From Mycobacterium pseudokansasii (GTDB taxonomy: Bacteria; Actinomycetota; Actinomycetes; Mycobacteriales; Mycobacteriaceae): a stretch of DNA of 64,000 bases. The notes under the pieces were generated by a model. The model ran no database searches. It was not told where the DNA came from and saw nothing but the letters and a program-made list of their open reading frames with translations. The stretch lies in the NCBI RefSeq assembly GCF_900566075.1, contig NZ_UPHU01000001.1, positions 5,394,325 to 5,458,324 on the forward strand, written 5' to 3'. Below are positions 43,164 through 52,372 of the stretch, in pieces; within the stretch, counting starts at the first letter, position 1; each line of letters opens with the position of its first letter. The position numbers were made by a program, and so were the translations under genes.

Positions 43164-44732
43164 ATGCGCGGATCGAATACGTATGAGAGATGTTGGCGCC
43201 CAGCATTTCACGTTGTCGTGTCGGCATTCGTCATTGCTTTAACCGTCATTCTCGCATCTCCGATGGCTCACGCGGCCGCGGTGACCGCGACATTGGCGGT
43301 GACCTCGCAGTGGAACACCGGCTTTGTGGCCAACTACAAGATAGTGAACTCGGGCTCTGCTCAGCTGACCGACTGGAAGGTCGAATTCGATTTGCCCGCA
43401 GATGAATCGATCACGAATGTGTGGAGTAGCAAGCTGGCGCAGTCCGGAACGCACTTCGTCCTGACCCCCGAAGATTACAACCGAACGATTGCGCCCGGCG
43501 GCTCCATCAGCATCGGCTTCCAGGCCGCGCTGACCGGCGCCTATTCGCCACCGGCGAATTGTCTGGTCAATGGACAACCCTGCACCAGCGGATCGACCCC
43601 GGGCACCACGACTACGACTCCCACTACGACCACCACCACGACCACCACCACGACACCCACGACCGCGACTTCGACGACCGGATCCGCCACCCCTGGCGCG
43701 GCGACCGCGACCTTGTCGGTGACCTCACAGTGGAATACCGGCTTCGTCGCCAACTACAACATCGCCAATCCCGGCTCCGCACAGCTGAAGGGTTGGAAAC
43801 TCGAATTCGACTTGCCCGCAGGAGAATCCATCACCAATGCGTGGAGCAGCAAACTTGCCCAATCCGGTACGCATTACGTCCTGACTCCCGAGTCTTACAA
43901 CAGCACCATCGCTCCGGGCAATTCGGTCACCGTCGGCTTCCAGGCCGCGCAGACGGGCGCGTATGCGCCACCGGCGAATTGTCTGCTCAACGGCCAGTCC
44001 TGCACCGGCGGATCGGTGTCAACCAGCCAGTCCACGACGCCGGCGACAACCACGAGCACGACCACCAGCGGTACCCAGATTTGCGATCAGTTCGGAACGA
44101 CGACGATCGGAGGCGCCTACGTCGTTCAGAACAATCGGTGGGGCACCAGCGCCGCGCAGTGCATCAACGTCACTGCGACCGGGTTCGCCATCACCAAAGC
44201 GGACGGCTCGGCCCCCACCAACGGCGCCCCGCTGTCATACCCGTCGGTCTACCTTGGCTGCCATTACAGCAATTGCTCCCCGGGCAGCAGGCTGCCGGCC
44301 CAGCTGAGCCAGCTCACCAGTGCTAACAGCAGCATCAGTTACAGCTACACCAGTGGCACTTATGATGCGGCGTACGACATCTGGCTGGATCCGACACCGA
44401 AAAAGGACGGCGTCAACCAGATGGAGATCATGATCTGGTTCAACCGCCAGGGCTCCATCCAACCGGTCGGCGCGAAAGTCGGCACCGCCACCGTCGGCGG
44501 CCGCAATTGGGACGTCTGGCAAGGCAGCAACGGCAGTAACAATGTCATCTCCTATCTCGCGCCGGCGCCGATCAACTCCTGGAGCTTCAGCGTGCTGGAT
44601 TTCGTCAGCGATGTCCGCAACCGGGGCGCGATAACCAATTCCTGGTACCTCACCAGCATTCAGGCCGGCTTCGAGCCGTGGAACGGCGGCGTCGGCCTTG
44701 CCGTCGATTCGTTCTCGGCCACCGTCAACTGA
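43164..44732 (+). CDS. secreted endoglucanase: CBM2-CBM2-GH12
   Basis: 522 residues. A signal peptide (HVVVSAFVIALTVILASPMA then HAA) is followed by two family-2 cellulose-binding modules of nearly identical sequence (SQWNTGFVANYKIVNSGSAQ at about 40; SQWNTGFVANYNIANPGSAQ at about 190). Each closes with a Cys pair region (PPANCLVNGQPC), and Thr/Pro linkers join them. The catalytic GH12 domain (about 305-522) has YDIWLDPTPKKDG, MEIMIWFNRQ with the nucleophile Glu, and IQAGFEPWNGG with the acid/base Glu. It should cut beta-1,4-glucan outside the cell. The gap from 42992 shows only a promoter. Confidence 0.9.
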   Translation: MRGSNTYERCWRPAFHVVVSAFVIALTVILASPMAHAAAVTATLAVTSQWNTGFVANYKIVNSGSAQLTDWKVEFDLPADESITNVWSSKLAQSGTHFVLTPEDYNRTIAPGGSISIGFQAALTGAYSPPANCLVNGQPCTSGSTPGTTTTTPTTTTTTTTTTTPTTATSTTGSATPGAATATLSVTSQWNTGFVANYNIANPGSAQLKGWKLEFDLPAGESITNAWSSKLAQSGTHYVLTPESYNSTIAPGNSVTVGFQAAQTGAYAPPANCLLNGQSCTGGSVSTSQSTTPATTTSTTTSGTQICDQFGTTTIGGAYVVQNNRWGTSAAQCINVTATGFAITKADGSAPTNGAPLSYPSVYLGCHYSNCSPGSRLPAQLSQLTSANSSISYSYTSGTYDAAYDIWLDPTPKKDGVNQMEIMIWFNRQGSIQPVGAKVGTATVGGRNWDVWQGSNGSNNVISYLAPAPINSWSFSVLDFVSDVRNRGAITNSWYLTSIQAGFEPWNGGVGLAVDSFSATVN

Positions 44733-45004
44733 GCGGGCTGCACTAGCGTTCCAGCTCGGGCATATCCGGCACCACCACGTGCCTCGACAGGACGTCCGGA
44801 ACCAAACAGTCCGGCGGACTCCCGGTATGCCTGTATGCGCCTTCTCCGGACGGCACTCGGAGCTTCATATCCACTTCATATAATTAATTTTTAAGTTTGT
44901 TAAGCGAATTGTCTCGTTCTCCCCTAAGCTGCCACTAGCGTCGCAGCCACTCTCAACGTGGTGCAGACCGTTTCGCTACCCGACGAACAGGGAGGCATGA
45001 GCCG
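44733..45004. promoter_or_regulatory. crt operon promoter region with TTAAG-N4-TTAAG
   Basis: No gene. A strongly AT-rich patch (about 44875-44905) contains TTAAGTTTGTTAAG (44891-44904). The same plan recurs ahead of the MarR gene and ahead of idi2, so it is a candidate operator for the cluster regulator. GGGAGG at 44990 serves the crtE start. Confidence 0.55.
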
Positions 45005-46168
45005 GTGTGTGCTAGCTTTTCGCGCCAGCCGCCGACGGCCCAGCTGCCCACGGCGCCAGCGGCTATGACCGACTCGTCGCCGGTGACGGTCGGCCACAGA
45101 TCACCCGCTGTTGATTTCCCTGCTTGGCAATCTCAGTTTCGGCAGGCGGTCCTGGCCACTGTCGGCGAGTTCGTCGCGGCGCGCACTGCATCCCAGCTCG
45201 ACGAGGCAGCTTCGGCGGCCGCGGGCGAAATGTTGTTGACGTTTGTCTCAAGCGGCAAATGCCTGCGGTCCACCTTCATGTACCTGGGCTGGCTGTGCGG
45301 CGCCGCGCCGAGCCACCCGGCCCTGTCGGCCGCGGCGAGCTTGGAGTTGCTGCATGCGTTTGCGCTCCTGCAGGACGATGTGATGGACCGATCGTCACAG
45401 CGGCGCGGCAACCCGGCCGTGCACGTCCAGCTGGCCGAGTGGTATCGACGACGTGGATTGTCGGGCCCGGCAGGGCGATTCGGTGAGTCGGCGGCCATCC
45501 TGCTGGGCGACGTGTGCCTCATCTGGGCCGAACAGATGCTGCGCGAGAGCGGTCTTGAAGCCCGCCGGCTGCAGCAACTGTGGCCGCGATACGACGCGAT
45601 GCGCATCGAGCTGGCGGTAGGCCAATTCGCAGACCTGGCCAACGATATCCGCGACCAGCCGTCGCTGCGGACCGTCCTCGACATCGCGCGGCGCAAGTCG
45701 GGCAACTACACGGTGCGCCGGCCGCTGGAAATGGGCGCGGCCATGGCCGACTGCGACGATCGCACATTGACTCAGCTCGGGCTCTACGGTGCCGATGTCG
45801 GCGAAGCCTTCCAGTTGCGCGACGACCTGCTGGGCGTGTTCGGCCCGCCGGCGACCACGGGCAAGCCCAACGGCGGGGACCTGCTCGACCGCAAAGCCAT
45901 CAGCGTGGTGGTGGCCACCTATGAGATGGCCGACCAGTCGGCACGCCGGGAGCTTGCCGAACTGGTGCGGGCCGATCACCTCGACGATGCAGCGCTGGAT
46001 CGCTTCCGGGCGGTAATCATCGCGACGGGTGCGGCACAGCGCATCGAGGGCATGATCAGGCGCCGCGTTGAGCGTGCCCGAAATGTGCTGGACCACGTCG
46101 TGATCGACTACGCCACGCGCACGGCGCTGGCCAACTTGGCGGAGGCTTGCGTGGAGCGCACCGCGTGA
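45005..46168 (+). CDS. crtE: geranylgeranyl diphosphate synthase
   Basis: 387-residue trans-isoprenyl diphosphate synthase. First Asp-rich motif LLQDDVMDRSSQRRG (DDxxD), preceded by GKCLRSTFMYLGW; second region FQLRDDLLGVFG; KTGNYT-like RRKSGNYTVRRPLEMG. It makes geranylgeranyl diphosphate for phytoene synthesis. GTG 45005 follows GGGAGG at normal spacing; ATG 45065 is an alternative. First gene of the carotenoid operon, 13 bp ahead of crtI. Confidence 0.9.
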   Translation: MCASFSRQPPTAQLPTAPAAMTDSSPVTVGHRSPAVDFPAWQSQFRQAVLATVGEFVAARTASQLDEAASAAAGEMLLTFVSSGKCLRSTFMYLGWLCGAAPSHPALSAAASLELLHAFALLQDDVMDRSSQRRGNPAVHVQLAEWYRRRGLSGPAGRFGESAAILLGDVCLIWAEQMLRESGLEARRLQQLWPRYDAMRIELAVGQFADLANDIRDQPSLRTVLDIARRKSGNYTVRRPLEMGAAMADCDDRTLTQLGLYGADVGEAFQLRDDLLGVFGPPATTGKPNGGDLLDRKAISVVVATYEMADQSARRELAELVRADHLDDAALDRFRAVIIATGAAQRIEGMIRRRVERARNVLDHVVIDYATRTALANLAEACVERTA

Positions 46169-46181
46169 GAGGAGCCCGGTA

Positions 46182-47723
46182 ATGCGGACCATCCAGGGAC
46201 GCACCGACCACGTGGTGGTGATCGGTGCGGGATTGGCGGGGCTGTCCACCGCACTGCATCTGGCCGGCCGCGGCCGCAGTGTCACGGTGGTCGAGCGCGA
46301 ACCCTGGCCGGGCGGACGCGCGGGACGACTCGACATCGGCGGCTACCAAATCGACACCGGCCCAACGGTGCTCACCATGCCCGACATCATCGACGACGTA
46401 TTCGCCGCCATAGGCGAAACCAGCTCTGACCGTGTGGAACTGCTTCCGGTCGACCCGGCATACCACGCGGTGTTCGCCGACGGCAGCTCTCTCGACGTGC
46501 ATTGCGACGCCGACCGGATGGCATCAGCCATCCAGACGTTTGCCGGCAGTCGGCAGGCCGCCGGATACCGCCGGTTGCGCGAGTGGCTGACGCGGCTGTA
46601 CCGCACCGAAATGGACAGGTTCATCGGCGCCAATTTCGACTCGCCACTGTCGCTGCTCACACCACAGCTGGCGCGGCTGGCCGTCATAGGCGGATTCCGC
46701 AACTGGGACGCCATGGTCGGGCGCCACCTCAGCGACCCCCGGCTGCGACGGATCTTCACCTTCCAATCGCTGTACGCCGGTGTGGCCCCACGCGATGCCT
46801 TGGCGGCGTATGCCGTGATCGCATACATGGACACCGTGTCGGGTGTGTTCTTCCCCCGCGGCGGCGTCCGAGCACTACCCGATGCGCTGGCGGCCGCCGG
46901 AACCTGCGCCGGCGTGCAGTTTCATTACCGTTGCAGCGTCACCGAACTCGAACGCAGCGGCAACCGCATCACCGCCGTGCGCACCGACGGGGGACAGCGC
47001 ATCCCCTGCGACGCCGTCGTGCTCACCACCGAACTACCCACGACGTACCGACTATTGGGGCGCACACCGCGTCGCGTCCGTGCGTTGCGGGCCTCGCCGT
47101 CGGCCGTCGTCGTCCACGCCGGCTGCCGCAGCGTCTCGTCGGCGGATCACCCGATAGCTCATCACACGATCCTTTTCGGGGCAGCCTGGGAGCAGACCTT
47201 TACCGACATCGTTCGTGACGGCCGGCTGATGCGGGACCCGTCGCTACTGGTCACCCGGCCCACAGCGAGCGATCCGACGCTGGCCCCCGCCGGCCGCGAC
47301 CTTTTCTACCTGCTCGCACCGGCACCCAACTTGGCCGCCGGTGGGGTCGACTGGCCCACCGCCGGCAACGCCTACGCGGAATCGATCATCGACACCGTCG
47401 CCGACCGGCTGCTGCCGCAGCTTCGCCACGGTGCCGACGTGCTCGACGTTGTCACCCCGCTGGATTGGGCGCGTCAGGGCATGGCGGCAGGCACACCGTT
47501 CGCGCTGGCGCACACGTTTGGCCAGACGGGGCCGTTCCGGCCGGCAAACATGGTCCGCGGCGTCGACAATGCCGTGCTGGCGGGGTCGTCGACCATTCCC
47601 GGCGTCGGTGTGCCCACCACGCTCATCTCCGGGCGGCTGGCCGCCGATCGCATCACCGGCGCCGTGCGCCGACAAGCACGCAACTTTGACATGAAAGTCG
47701 ATGTGAAAGCCCAGATATCATGA
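46182..47723 (+). CDS. crtI: phytoene desaturase
   Basis: 513 residues. FAD-binding VVVIGAGLAGLSTALHLAGR with Glu in VVEREPWPGGRAGRL at the N-terminus. FFPRGGVRALPDALAAAG lies in the middle, and the C-terminal carotenoid-desaturase signature ends in LAGSSTIPGVGVPTTLISGR. It converts phytoene stepwise to lycopene with FAD. ATG after GGAG. The stop overlaps crtB (ATGA). Confidence 0.92.
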   Translation: MRTIQGRTDHVVVIGAGLAGLSTALHLAGRGRSVTVVEREPWPGGRAGRLDIGGYQIDTGPTVLTMPDIIDDVFAAIGETSSDRVELLPVDPAYHAVFADGSSLDVHCDADRMASAIQTFAGSRQAAGYRRLREWLTRLYRTEMDRFIGANFDSPLSLLTPQLARLAVIGGFRNWDAMVGRHLSDPRLRRIFTFQSLYAGVAPRDALAAYAVIAYMDTVSGVFFPRGGVRALPDALAAAGTCAGVQFHYRCSVTELERSGNRITAVRTDGGQRIPCDAVVLTTELPTTYRLLGRTPRRVRALRASPSAVVVHAGCRSVSSADHPIAHHTILFGAAWEQTFTDIVRDGRLMRDPSLLVTRPTASDPTLAPAGRDLFYLLAPAPNLAAGGVDWPTAGNAYAESIIDTVADRLLPQLRHGADVLDVVTPLDWARQGMAAGTPFALAHTFGQTGPFRPANMVRGVDNAVLAGSSTIPGVGVPTTLISGRLAADRITGAVRRQARNFDMKVDVKAQIS

Positions 47724-48682
47724 TTGGCAACGAATTAGACGCCGCCGACATCCACGATCCGCGGGTGCGTGCGGCGTATCGCCGTTGTCGGCGGATCAAT
47801 GCCGCCCACGGGCGCACCTTCTTCCTCGCCACCCGGCTATTGGCGCCGGACCAACGACCGCCGGTGCACGCACTGTACGGTTTCGCCCGTCATGCCGACG
47901 ACATTCTGGACACGCTTGATCCCGGTCTGGGCATGAACGTTCGCGCCCAGCGGCTGCAAGAACTTTTCGATCGGTTTTTCGCCGGCGCCGCCCTGACCGA
48001 CCACCCGGTACTGGTAGCCGCGCGCCATACCGCACGCCGGTACCACATCAATGCCGAGCTGTTCGAAGATTTTCTGGCATCGATGCGAATGGACCTCACG
48101 GTCACCGACTACCCCAACCGCGACGCGCTCAACGGCTACATGCGCGGCTCAGCGGAAGCGATTGGGCTGCAGGTACTTCCGATCTTGGGCACGGTCGTGC
48201 CGGTTGCGGAGGCAGCCCCGTACGCCGCCGCCCTCGGGCGCGCTTTCCAGCTGACCAACTTCATCCGGGACGTCGACGAAGACTTGACCAGAAACCGGGT
48301 CTACCTCCCCGCGGACGAGCTCGCCGGCGATGGCGTCGACCGGGATCTGTTGATGTGGTGCCACCGGAATCGGTGCACCGACAATCGGGTACGTAACGCG
48401 TTGGCGGCTCAGCACGCGATCACCAGGAACACCTATCGGTTCGCCGCTGACGGGATCGCCATGCTGGCGCCTCGCTCCCGGCCCTGTGTGGCAACCGCTT
48501 TGACGCTGTATTCCGAAATTCTGGATCGCATCGAAGACGACGATTTCGAGGTGTTCAGTCACCGCGCCGCCGTCGGGCAGGCACGACGGCTACGGGTCGC
48601 CGGAGCCGGATTGATCCAAGCCTGGCTGGCCCGCAACAGTGCCCCCGTTGCTTACGATCCGGCCGAGCCGGGTGCCGCATGA
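47720..48682 (+). CDS. crtB: phytoene synthase
   Basis: 320 residues of the squalene/phytoene synthase family. First Asp-rich motif FARHADDILDTLD, second LTNFIRDVDEDLTRNRVYLP. AEAIGLQVLPILG in the middle is typical. It condenses two geranylgeranyl diphosphates into phytoene. Overlaps crtI upstream and crtYc downstream by four bases. Confidence 0.92.
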   Translation: MIGNELDAADIHDPRVRAAYRRCRRINAAHGRTFFLATRLLAPDQRPPVHALYGFARHADDILDTLDPGLGMNVRAQRLQELFDRFFAGAALTDHPVLVAARHTARRYHINAELFEDFLASMRMDLTVTDYPNRDALNGYMRGSAEAIGLQVLPILGTVVPVAEAAPYAAALGRAFQLTNFIRDVDEDLTRNRVYLPADELAGDGVDRDLLMWCHRNRCTDNRVRNALAAQHAITRNTYRFAADGIAMLAPRSRPCVATALTLYSEILDRIEDDDFEVFSHRAAVGQARRLRVAGAGLIQAWLARNSAPVAYDPAEPGAA

Positions 48683-49002
48683 GCGATCACTGGCAATACC
48701 TGCTGGTCTTGGCCGCCTGCCTGGCAATCACCGCACCGCTGGAGTTTTTCGGCAACGGCGTCTACCGGCAGCCGCTGCGGCTGCTGAAAGCGGTGCTGCC
48801 GGTTGCGGCGGTGTTCCTCCTCTGGGATGAGGTAGCCGTCGCCGCCGGAATATGGACCTACGACGCGCGCTATATCAGCGGCCTGGCGGTTCCGTTTCGG
48901 GTGCCGGTAGAAGAAGTGCTGTTCTTTGTGGTGATCCCGATCTGCGCACTGCTGACCTACAACGCGGTCAGCACGATTCTTGATCGGCGCAGCCGCCGAT
49001 GA
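48679..49002 (+). CDS. crtYc: lycopene cyclase subunit, N-terminal type
   Basis: 107-residue membrane protein with three hydrophobic helices and the cyclase-domain signatures APLEFFGNGVYRQPLRLLKA and RVPVEEVLFFVVIPICALLT. In actinobacteria two such small proteins form the heterodimeric lycopene beta-cyclase. Overlaps crtB and crtYd by ATGA. Confidence 0.9.
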   Translation: MSDHWQYLLVLAACLAITAPLEFFGNGVYRQPLRLLKAVLPVAAVFLLWDEVAVAAGIWTYDARYISGLAVPFRVPVEEVLFFVVIPICALLTYNAVSTILDRRSRR

Positions 49003-49310
49003 CCGGGCTGGGATATACGCTGCCGGCCGTGCTGGCCGTGGTGGCCGTCAGCGCACTGGAGCTGAAGCTCTTGCGCACCGGCGTGTTTCGGCGCCCGGCG
49101 TACTGGGTATCGATGCTGATCGTGCTGGGATTTCAGATCCCGGTCGACGGCTGGCTGACCAAACTCAGCTCGCCGATCGTCAGCTATGACGAACACCAAA
49201 CGACCGGCCTGCGGTTCCCGCTCGATATCCCGATCGAGGATTTCCTGTTCGGCTTTGCGATGGTCACCGCCGCCCTGCTGCTGTGGGAGCGCCGGAATGT
49301 GCGCCGATGA
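48999..49310 (+). CDS. crtYd: lycopene cyclase subunit, C-terminal type
   Basis: 103 residues, three transmembrane helices, signature FPLDIPIEDFLFGFAMVTAA. Partner of crtYc in cyclising lycopene to beta-carotene. It follows crtYc with a four-base overlap. Confidence 0.9.
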   Translation: MTGLGYTLPAVLAVVAVSALELKLLRTGVFRRPAYWVSMLIVLGFQIPVDGWLTKLSSPIVSYDEHQTTGLRFPLDIPIEDFLFGFAMVTAALLLWERRNVRR

Positions 49311-49354
49311 GGCCGGCGCCGGCTAATCGCGGATCGAGCCGGAGGAGGCCTCAC

Positions 49355-51628
49355 ATGCTGTCGGGAATGGCGCGCATCGCTATCGCGGCACCGCGACGGA
49401 TCATCGCGGCCGCGATCCTGGTGATGGCCGGCGCCGCCATCTTCGGCATTCCCGCCGCGACCAGTCTGGCCCCCGGCGGGTTCGTGGATCCGGCATCCGA
49501 ATCCGCTCGCGCCGCAGCCGTACTGGCCGACACGTTCCACCGTGGCGACATGGAGATGGTGCTGCTGGTGAGCTCGGACCGCGGCGTGCAAGACGGCCCG
49601 GCGCGGGTCGTAGGAACGGATATCGCACGACAGCTTGCCGAGTCACCGTTCGTTGCTCAGGTCGCATCCCCCTGGGACACGCCGCGGCCGGCGCCTGGGA
49701 TGGTCAGCACCGACGGCAAGTCCGCGATAATCCTGGCCGCGCTCAAGGGAACTGAAAGCAGCGCTCCGGCGCACGCCGAGGCCCTGGCAGATCGGCTCGC
49801 GCAGCACCGCGACGGCGTCACAGTACTGGCCGGCGGCGCGGCGATGGTCTACGCACAGGTCAATCAGCAGACTCAAAAAGACTTGCTGCGAATGGAATTC
49901 ATCGCGATACCGGTGAGTTTCGTCGCGCTGGTCTGGGTATTCGGCGGGTTACTGGCCGCGGCTTTGCCGGTAGCCGTAGGCGGCTTCGCGATCCTGGGTT
50001 CACTCGCGGTGCTACGTGGGATTGCCCTGGTCACCGACGTGTCGATCTTTGCGCTGAACGTGACGGTCGCGCTGGGGATGGCCTTGGCGATCGACTACAC
50101 CTTGTTGATCGTCAGCCGCTACCGCGATGAGCTCGCCGACGGACGGGACCGTGACGACGCCTTGATATGCACCATGACGACGGCCGGGCGCACCGTGCTG
50201 TTTTCCGCGATGACCGTCGCTCTGTCGCTGGTCGCCATGGTGGCTTTTCCCATGTATTTCCTGCGGTCCTTTGCCTATGCCGGCATCGCGGTCGTGATCT
50301 TTTCCGCGTTGGCGGCCGTGGTGGTGGCGCCGACCGTGCTTGTGCTACTGGGTGACCGGCTCGATGTGCTTGACGTACGGCAGCTGGGCCGGCGGTTATC
50401 GGGCCGTCCCGAACCGACACCGCAGCCCATAGCGCAGAGTTTCTGGTACCGCACGGCCAAATTTGTTATGCGCCACGCTATTCCGGTGGGCCTGGCCATC
50501 ATTGCGCTATTGATCGCGTTGGGAATACCGTTCCTCGGCATCAAATGGGGTTACCCCGACGACCGGGTGCTGCCCTCGTCGGCCTCGGCGCGGATGGTCA
50601 GCGATCGGATCCGCAGCGACTTCACGTCCAACTCCGCAACCAAAGTGACGATCGTCATCCCCGACACCGCCGGCCTGACACAGCCAGACCTCGATGAGTA
50701 CGCCGCACAACTGTCCCGGGTGCCCGATGTGGCGGCGGTGTCCGCGCCGACGGGCACGTTCGTGGCCGGCCGGCTCACCGGGCCGCCGTCGGCGCCGGCC
50801 GCAATGGCCGACGGCAGCGCCTACCTGACCGTGGACAGCACCGCACCGCTGTACACGCAGGTGTCAGAGACTCAGTTGGACCGTTTGCATGCCGTCGCGC
50901 TGCCGGGCGGTCACGAGGGCCAGATGACGGGAATCGCCCAGATGAATCGCGACTGCGTCACCGGGATCACGTCACGATTGCCGGTGGTATTCGGTTTCAT
51001 CGCCGCGGTCACAGTGGTGCTGCTATTCCTGATGACCGGCAGTCTGGCACTGCCGATCAAGGCGGTGCTGCTCAACATGCTCTCCCTCACAGCGGCTTTC
51101 GGCGCGCTGGTATGGATCTTTCAAGACGGGCATCTGGGCGCACTGGGCACCACACCGACGGGTACGCTGGTCGCCAACATTCCGGTGCTGATGTTCTGCA
51201 TCGCATCCGGATTGTCGATGGATTACGAGGTCTTCCTGTTGGCCCGCATTCGCGAATACTGGCTGCGGTCACCCCGGACACGCGCCGACAACGACGAAAG
51301 CATCGCGTTGGGTCTGGCCCACACCGGAAGGGTGATCACCGCCGCCGCGCTGTTGATGTCGATCTCTTTTGCGGCGCTGATATCCGCCGACGTATCCTTC
51401 ATGCGCATGTTCGGAGTCGGGCTGACGATCGCGGTGCTGGTCGACGCGACCCTGGTTCGGGCGCTGCTGGTGCCGGCGTTCATGCATGTGTTCGGCAGGC
51501 TGAACTGGTGGGCGCCGCAACCGCTGGCCGGTATTCACCGTCGCATCTTCGCCGGTGAAGCCGGTGAAGCCGGTCAAGCCGGTCAAGCCGGTCAAGCCGT
51601 GGGCGCCGCCCGCACGGCCAACGGCTAG
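49355..51628 (+). CDS. MMPL/RND-family transporter of the carotenoid cluster
   Basis: 757 residues with the MMPL layout: helix 1 (RRIIAAAILVMAGAAIFGIP), a periplasmic loop, helices 2-6 (IPVSFVALVWVFGG; VALGMALAIDYTLLIVSRYR with the proton-relay Asp/Tyr), a second loop, and helices 8-12 (IPVLMFCIASGLSMDYEVFL). ATG 49355 was chosen because GGAGGAGG lies just before it; ATG 49307, overlapping crtYd, would add 16 residues. A C-terminal tail of GEAGEAGQAGQAGQA comes from a 9-bp tandem repeat. It may move carotenoid or lipid within the envelope. Confidence 0.85.
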   Translation: MLSGMARIAIAAPRRIIAAAILVMAGAAIFGIPAATSLAPGGFVDPASESARAAAVLADTFHRGDMEMVLLVSSDRGVQDGPARVVGTDIARQLAESPFVAQVASPWDTPRPAPGMVSTDGKSAIILAALKGTESSAPAHAEALADRLAQHRDGVTVLAGGAAMVYAQVNQQTQKDLLRMEFIAIPVSFVALVWVFGGLLAAALPVAVGGFAILGSLAVLRGIALVTDVSIFALNVTVALGMALAIDYTLLIVSRYRDELADGRDRDDALICTMTTAGRTVLFSAMTVALSLVAMVAFPMYFLRSFAYAGIAVVIFSALAAVVVAPTVLVLLGDRLDVLDVRQLGRRLSGRPEPTPQPIAQSFWYRTAKFVMRHAIPVGLAIIALLIALGIPFLGIKWGYPDDRVLPSSASARMVSDRIRSDFTSNSATKVTIVIPDTAGLTQPDLDEYAAQLSRVPDVAAVSAPTGTFVAGRLTGPPSAPAAMADGSAYLTVDSTAPLYTQVSETQLDRLHAVALPGGHEGQMTGIAQMNRDCVTGITSRLPVVFGFIAAVTVVLLFLMTGSLALPIKAVLLNMLSLTAAFGALVWIFQDGHLGALGTTPTGTLVANIPVLMFCIASGLSMDYEVFLLARIREYWLRSPRTRADNDESIALGLAHTGRVITAAALLMSISFAALISADVSFMRMFGVGLTIAVLVDATLVRALLVPAFMHVFGRLNWWAPQPLAGIHRRIFAGEAGEAGQAGQAGQAVGAARTANG
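51551..51598 (+). repeat. 9-bp tandem repeat in the mmpL 3' end
   Basis: Five units: GCCGGTGAA twice then GCCGGTCAA three times, plus GCC. Each unit adds Ala-Gly-Glu/Gln, so copy changes keep the frame. Possible VNTR marker. Confidence 0.8.
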
Positions 51629-51653
51629 GTACCACGTTTCCGCCGCGGCACTG

Positions 51654-51667
51654 TTAAGAGTATTAAG
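51654..51667 (+). promoter_or_regulatory. TTAAG-N4-TTAAG motif upstream of the MarR gene
   Basis: TTAAGAGTATTAAG, 73 bp before the MarR GTG start. It matches the plan at 44891 and, with one mismatch in a half-site, at 53463. Confidence 0.55.
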
Positions 51668-51739
51668 GACCGCGTCGAGGACCGCGTGAAAGGAGCACGG
51701 GCTAAGCTATCGCCTTATCGCCATGAAGGATGCAGGCAA

Positions 51740-52372
51740 GTGACCAAGCGCGTCGCTGCGAAACGACAGCCGACTCGGGCTGAGCTGGAGAGTCTGCTGT
51801 CGGCCGACCTCCGGACGATCACCGCTCATTCCGACCGGGTCGGCCGTTACTATGCCCGGCAGAACGATTTGAGCCACGGCGACTTTCACGCCCTGCTGCA
51901 TCTCATGGTGGCCGAGACCGCGGGCACACCGTTGACACCGGCCCAGCTCAGCCAGCGCTTGGACGTGTCGGCGGCGGCCATCACCTATCTTGCCGATCGC
52001 ATGATCGACGCAGGACACATCCGCCGTGAACCGGATGTCGAGGACCGCCGCAGGTCCCTGCTGCGGCTGCAGGACGGCAGCATGGAATTGGCGCACGAGT
52101 TCTTCAGGCCACTAGGCGAACATATCCGCGCGTCCCTGGCTGAGCTGCCTGACCGGGATCTGCGCAGTGCCCACAAGGTATTCACGGCGATGATCGCGGG
52201 GATGTCCGCATTTGAAAGCGAGCTCTACCCGCCTCCGGCGTCGTCGGCGCGGACCGAGGAATCTTCGAAGGCGGCACCCGGCAGGCGACGAAAACCGCCG
52301 TCGAAACCCGCAACGACCGAGCCGGGGCCGGCTACCGGATCGGAATCACGCCGACGGCGCGCAGCGCATTGA
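51740..52372 (+). CDS. MarR-family regulator of the carotenoid cluster
   Basis: 210 residues from GTG 51740. Winged helix: [20 protein letters not shown], then [20 protein letters not shown] with the DxR wing. Helical dimerisation parts flank it. A basic Pro-rich tail ([20 protein letters not shown]) is unusual. MarR genes are common in mycobacterial carotenoid clusters. The 3' end overlaps the convergent idi2 gene by 41 bp. It probably binds the TTAAG motifs. Confidence 0.85.
   Translation: MTKRVAAKRQPTRAELESLLSADLRTITAHSDRVGRYYARQNDLSHGDFHALLHLMVAETAGTPLTPAQLSQRLDVSAAAITYLADRMIDAGHIRREPDVEDRRRSLLRLQDGSMELAHEFFRPLGEHIRASLAELPDRDLRSAHKVFTAMIAGMSAFESELYPPPASSARTEESSKAAPGRRRKPPSKPATTEPGPATGSESRRRRAAH

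Noticed and set aside
43600..43690. CRISPR-like or minisatellite repeat in the cellulase gene
   Set aside because: It is the ACC/ACG-rich codons of a Thr/Pro linker, with no spacers or palindromic repeat.
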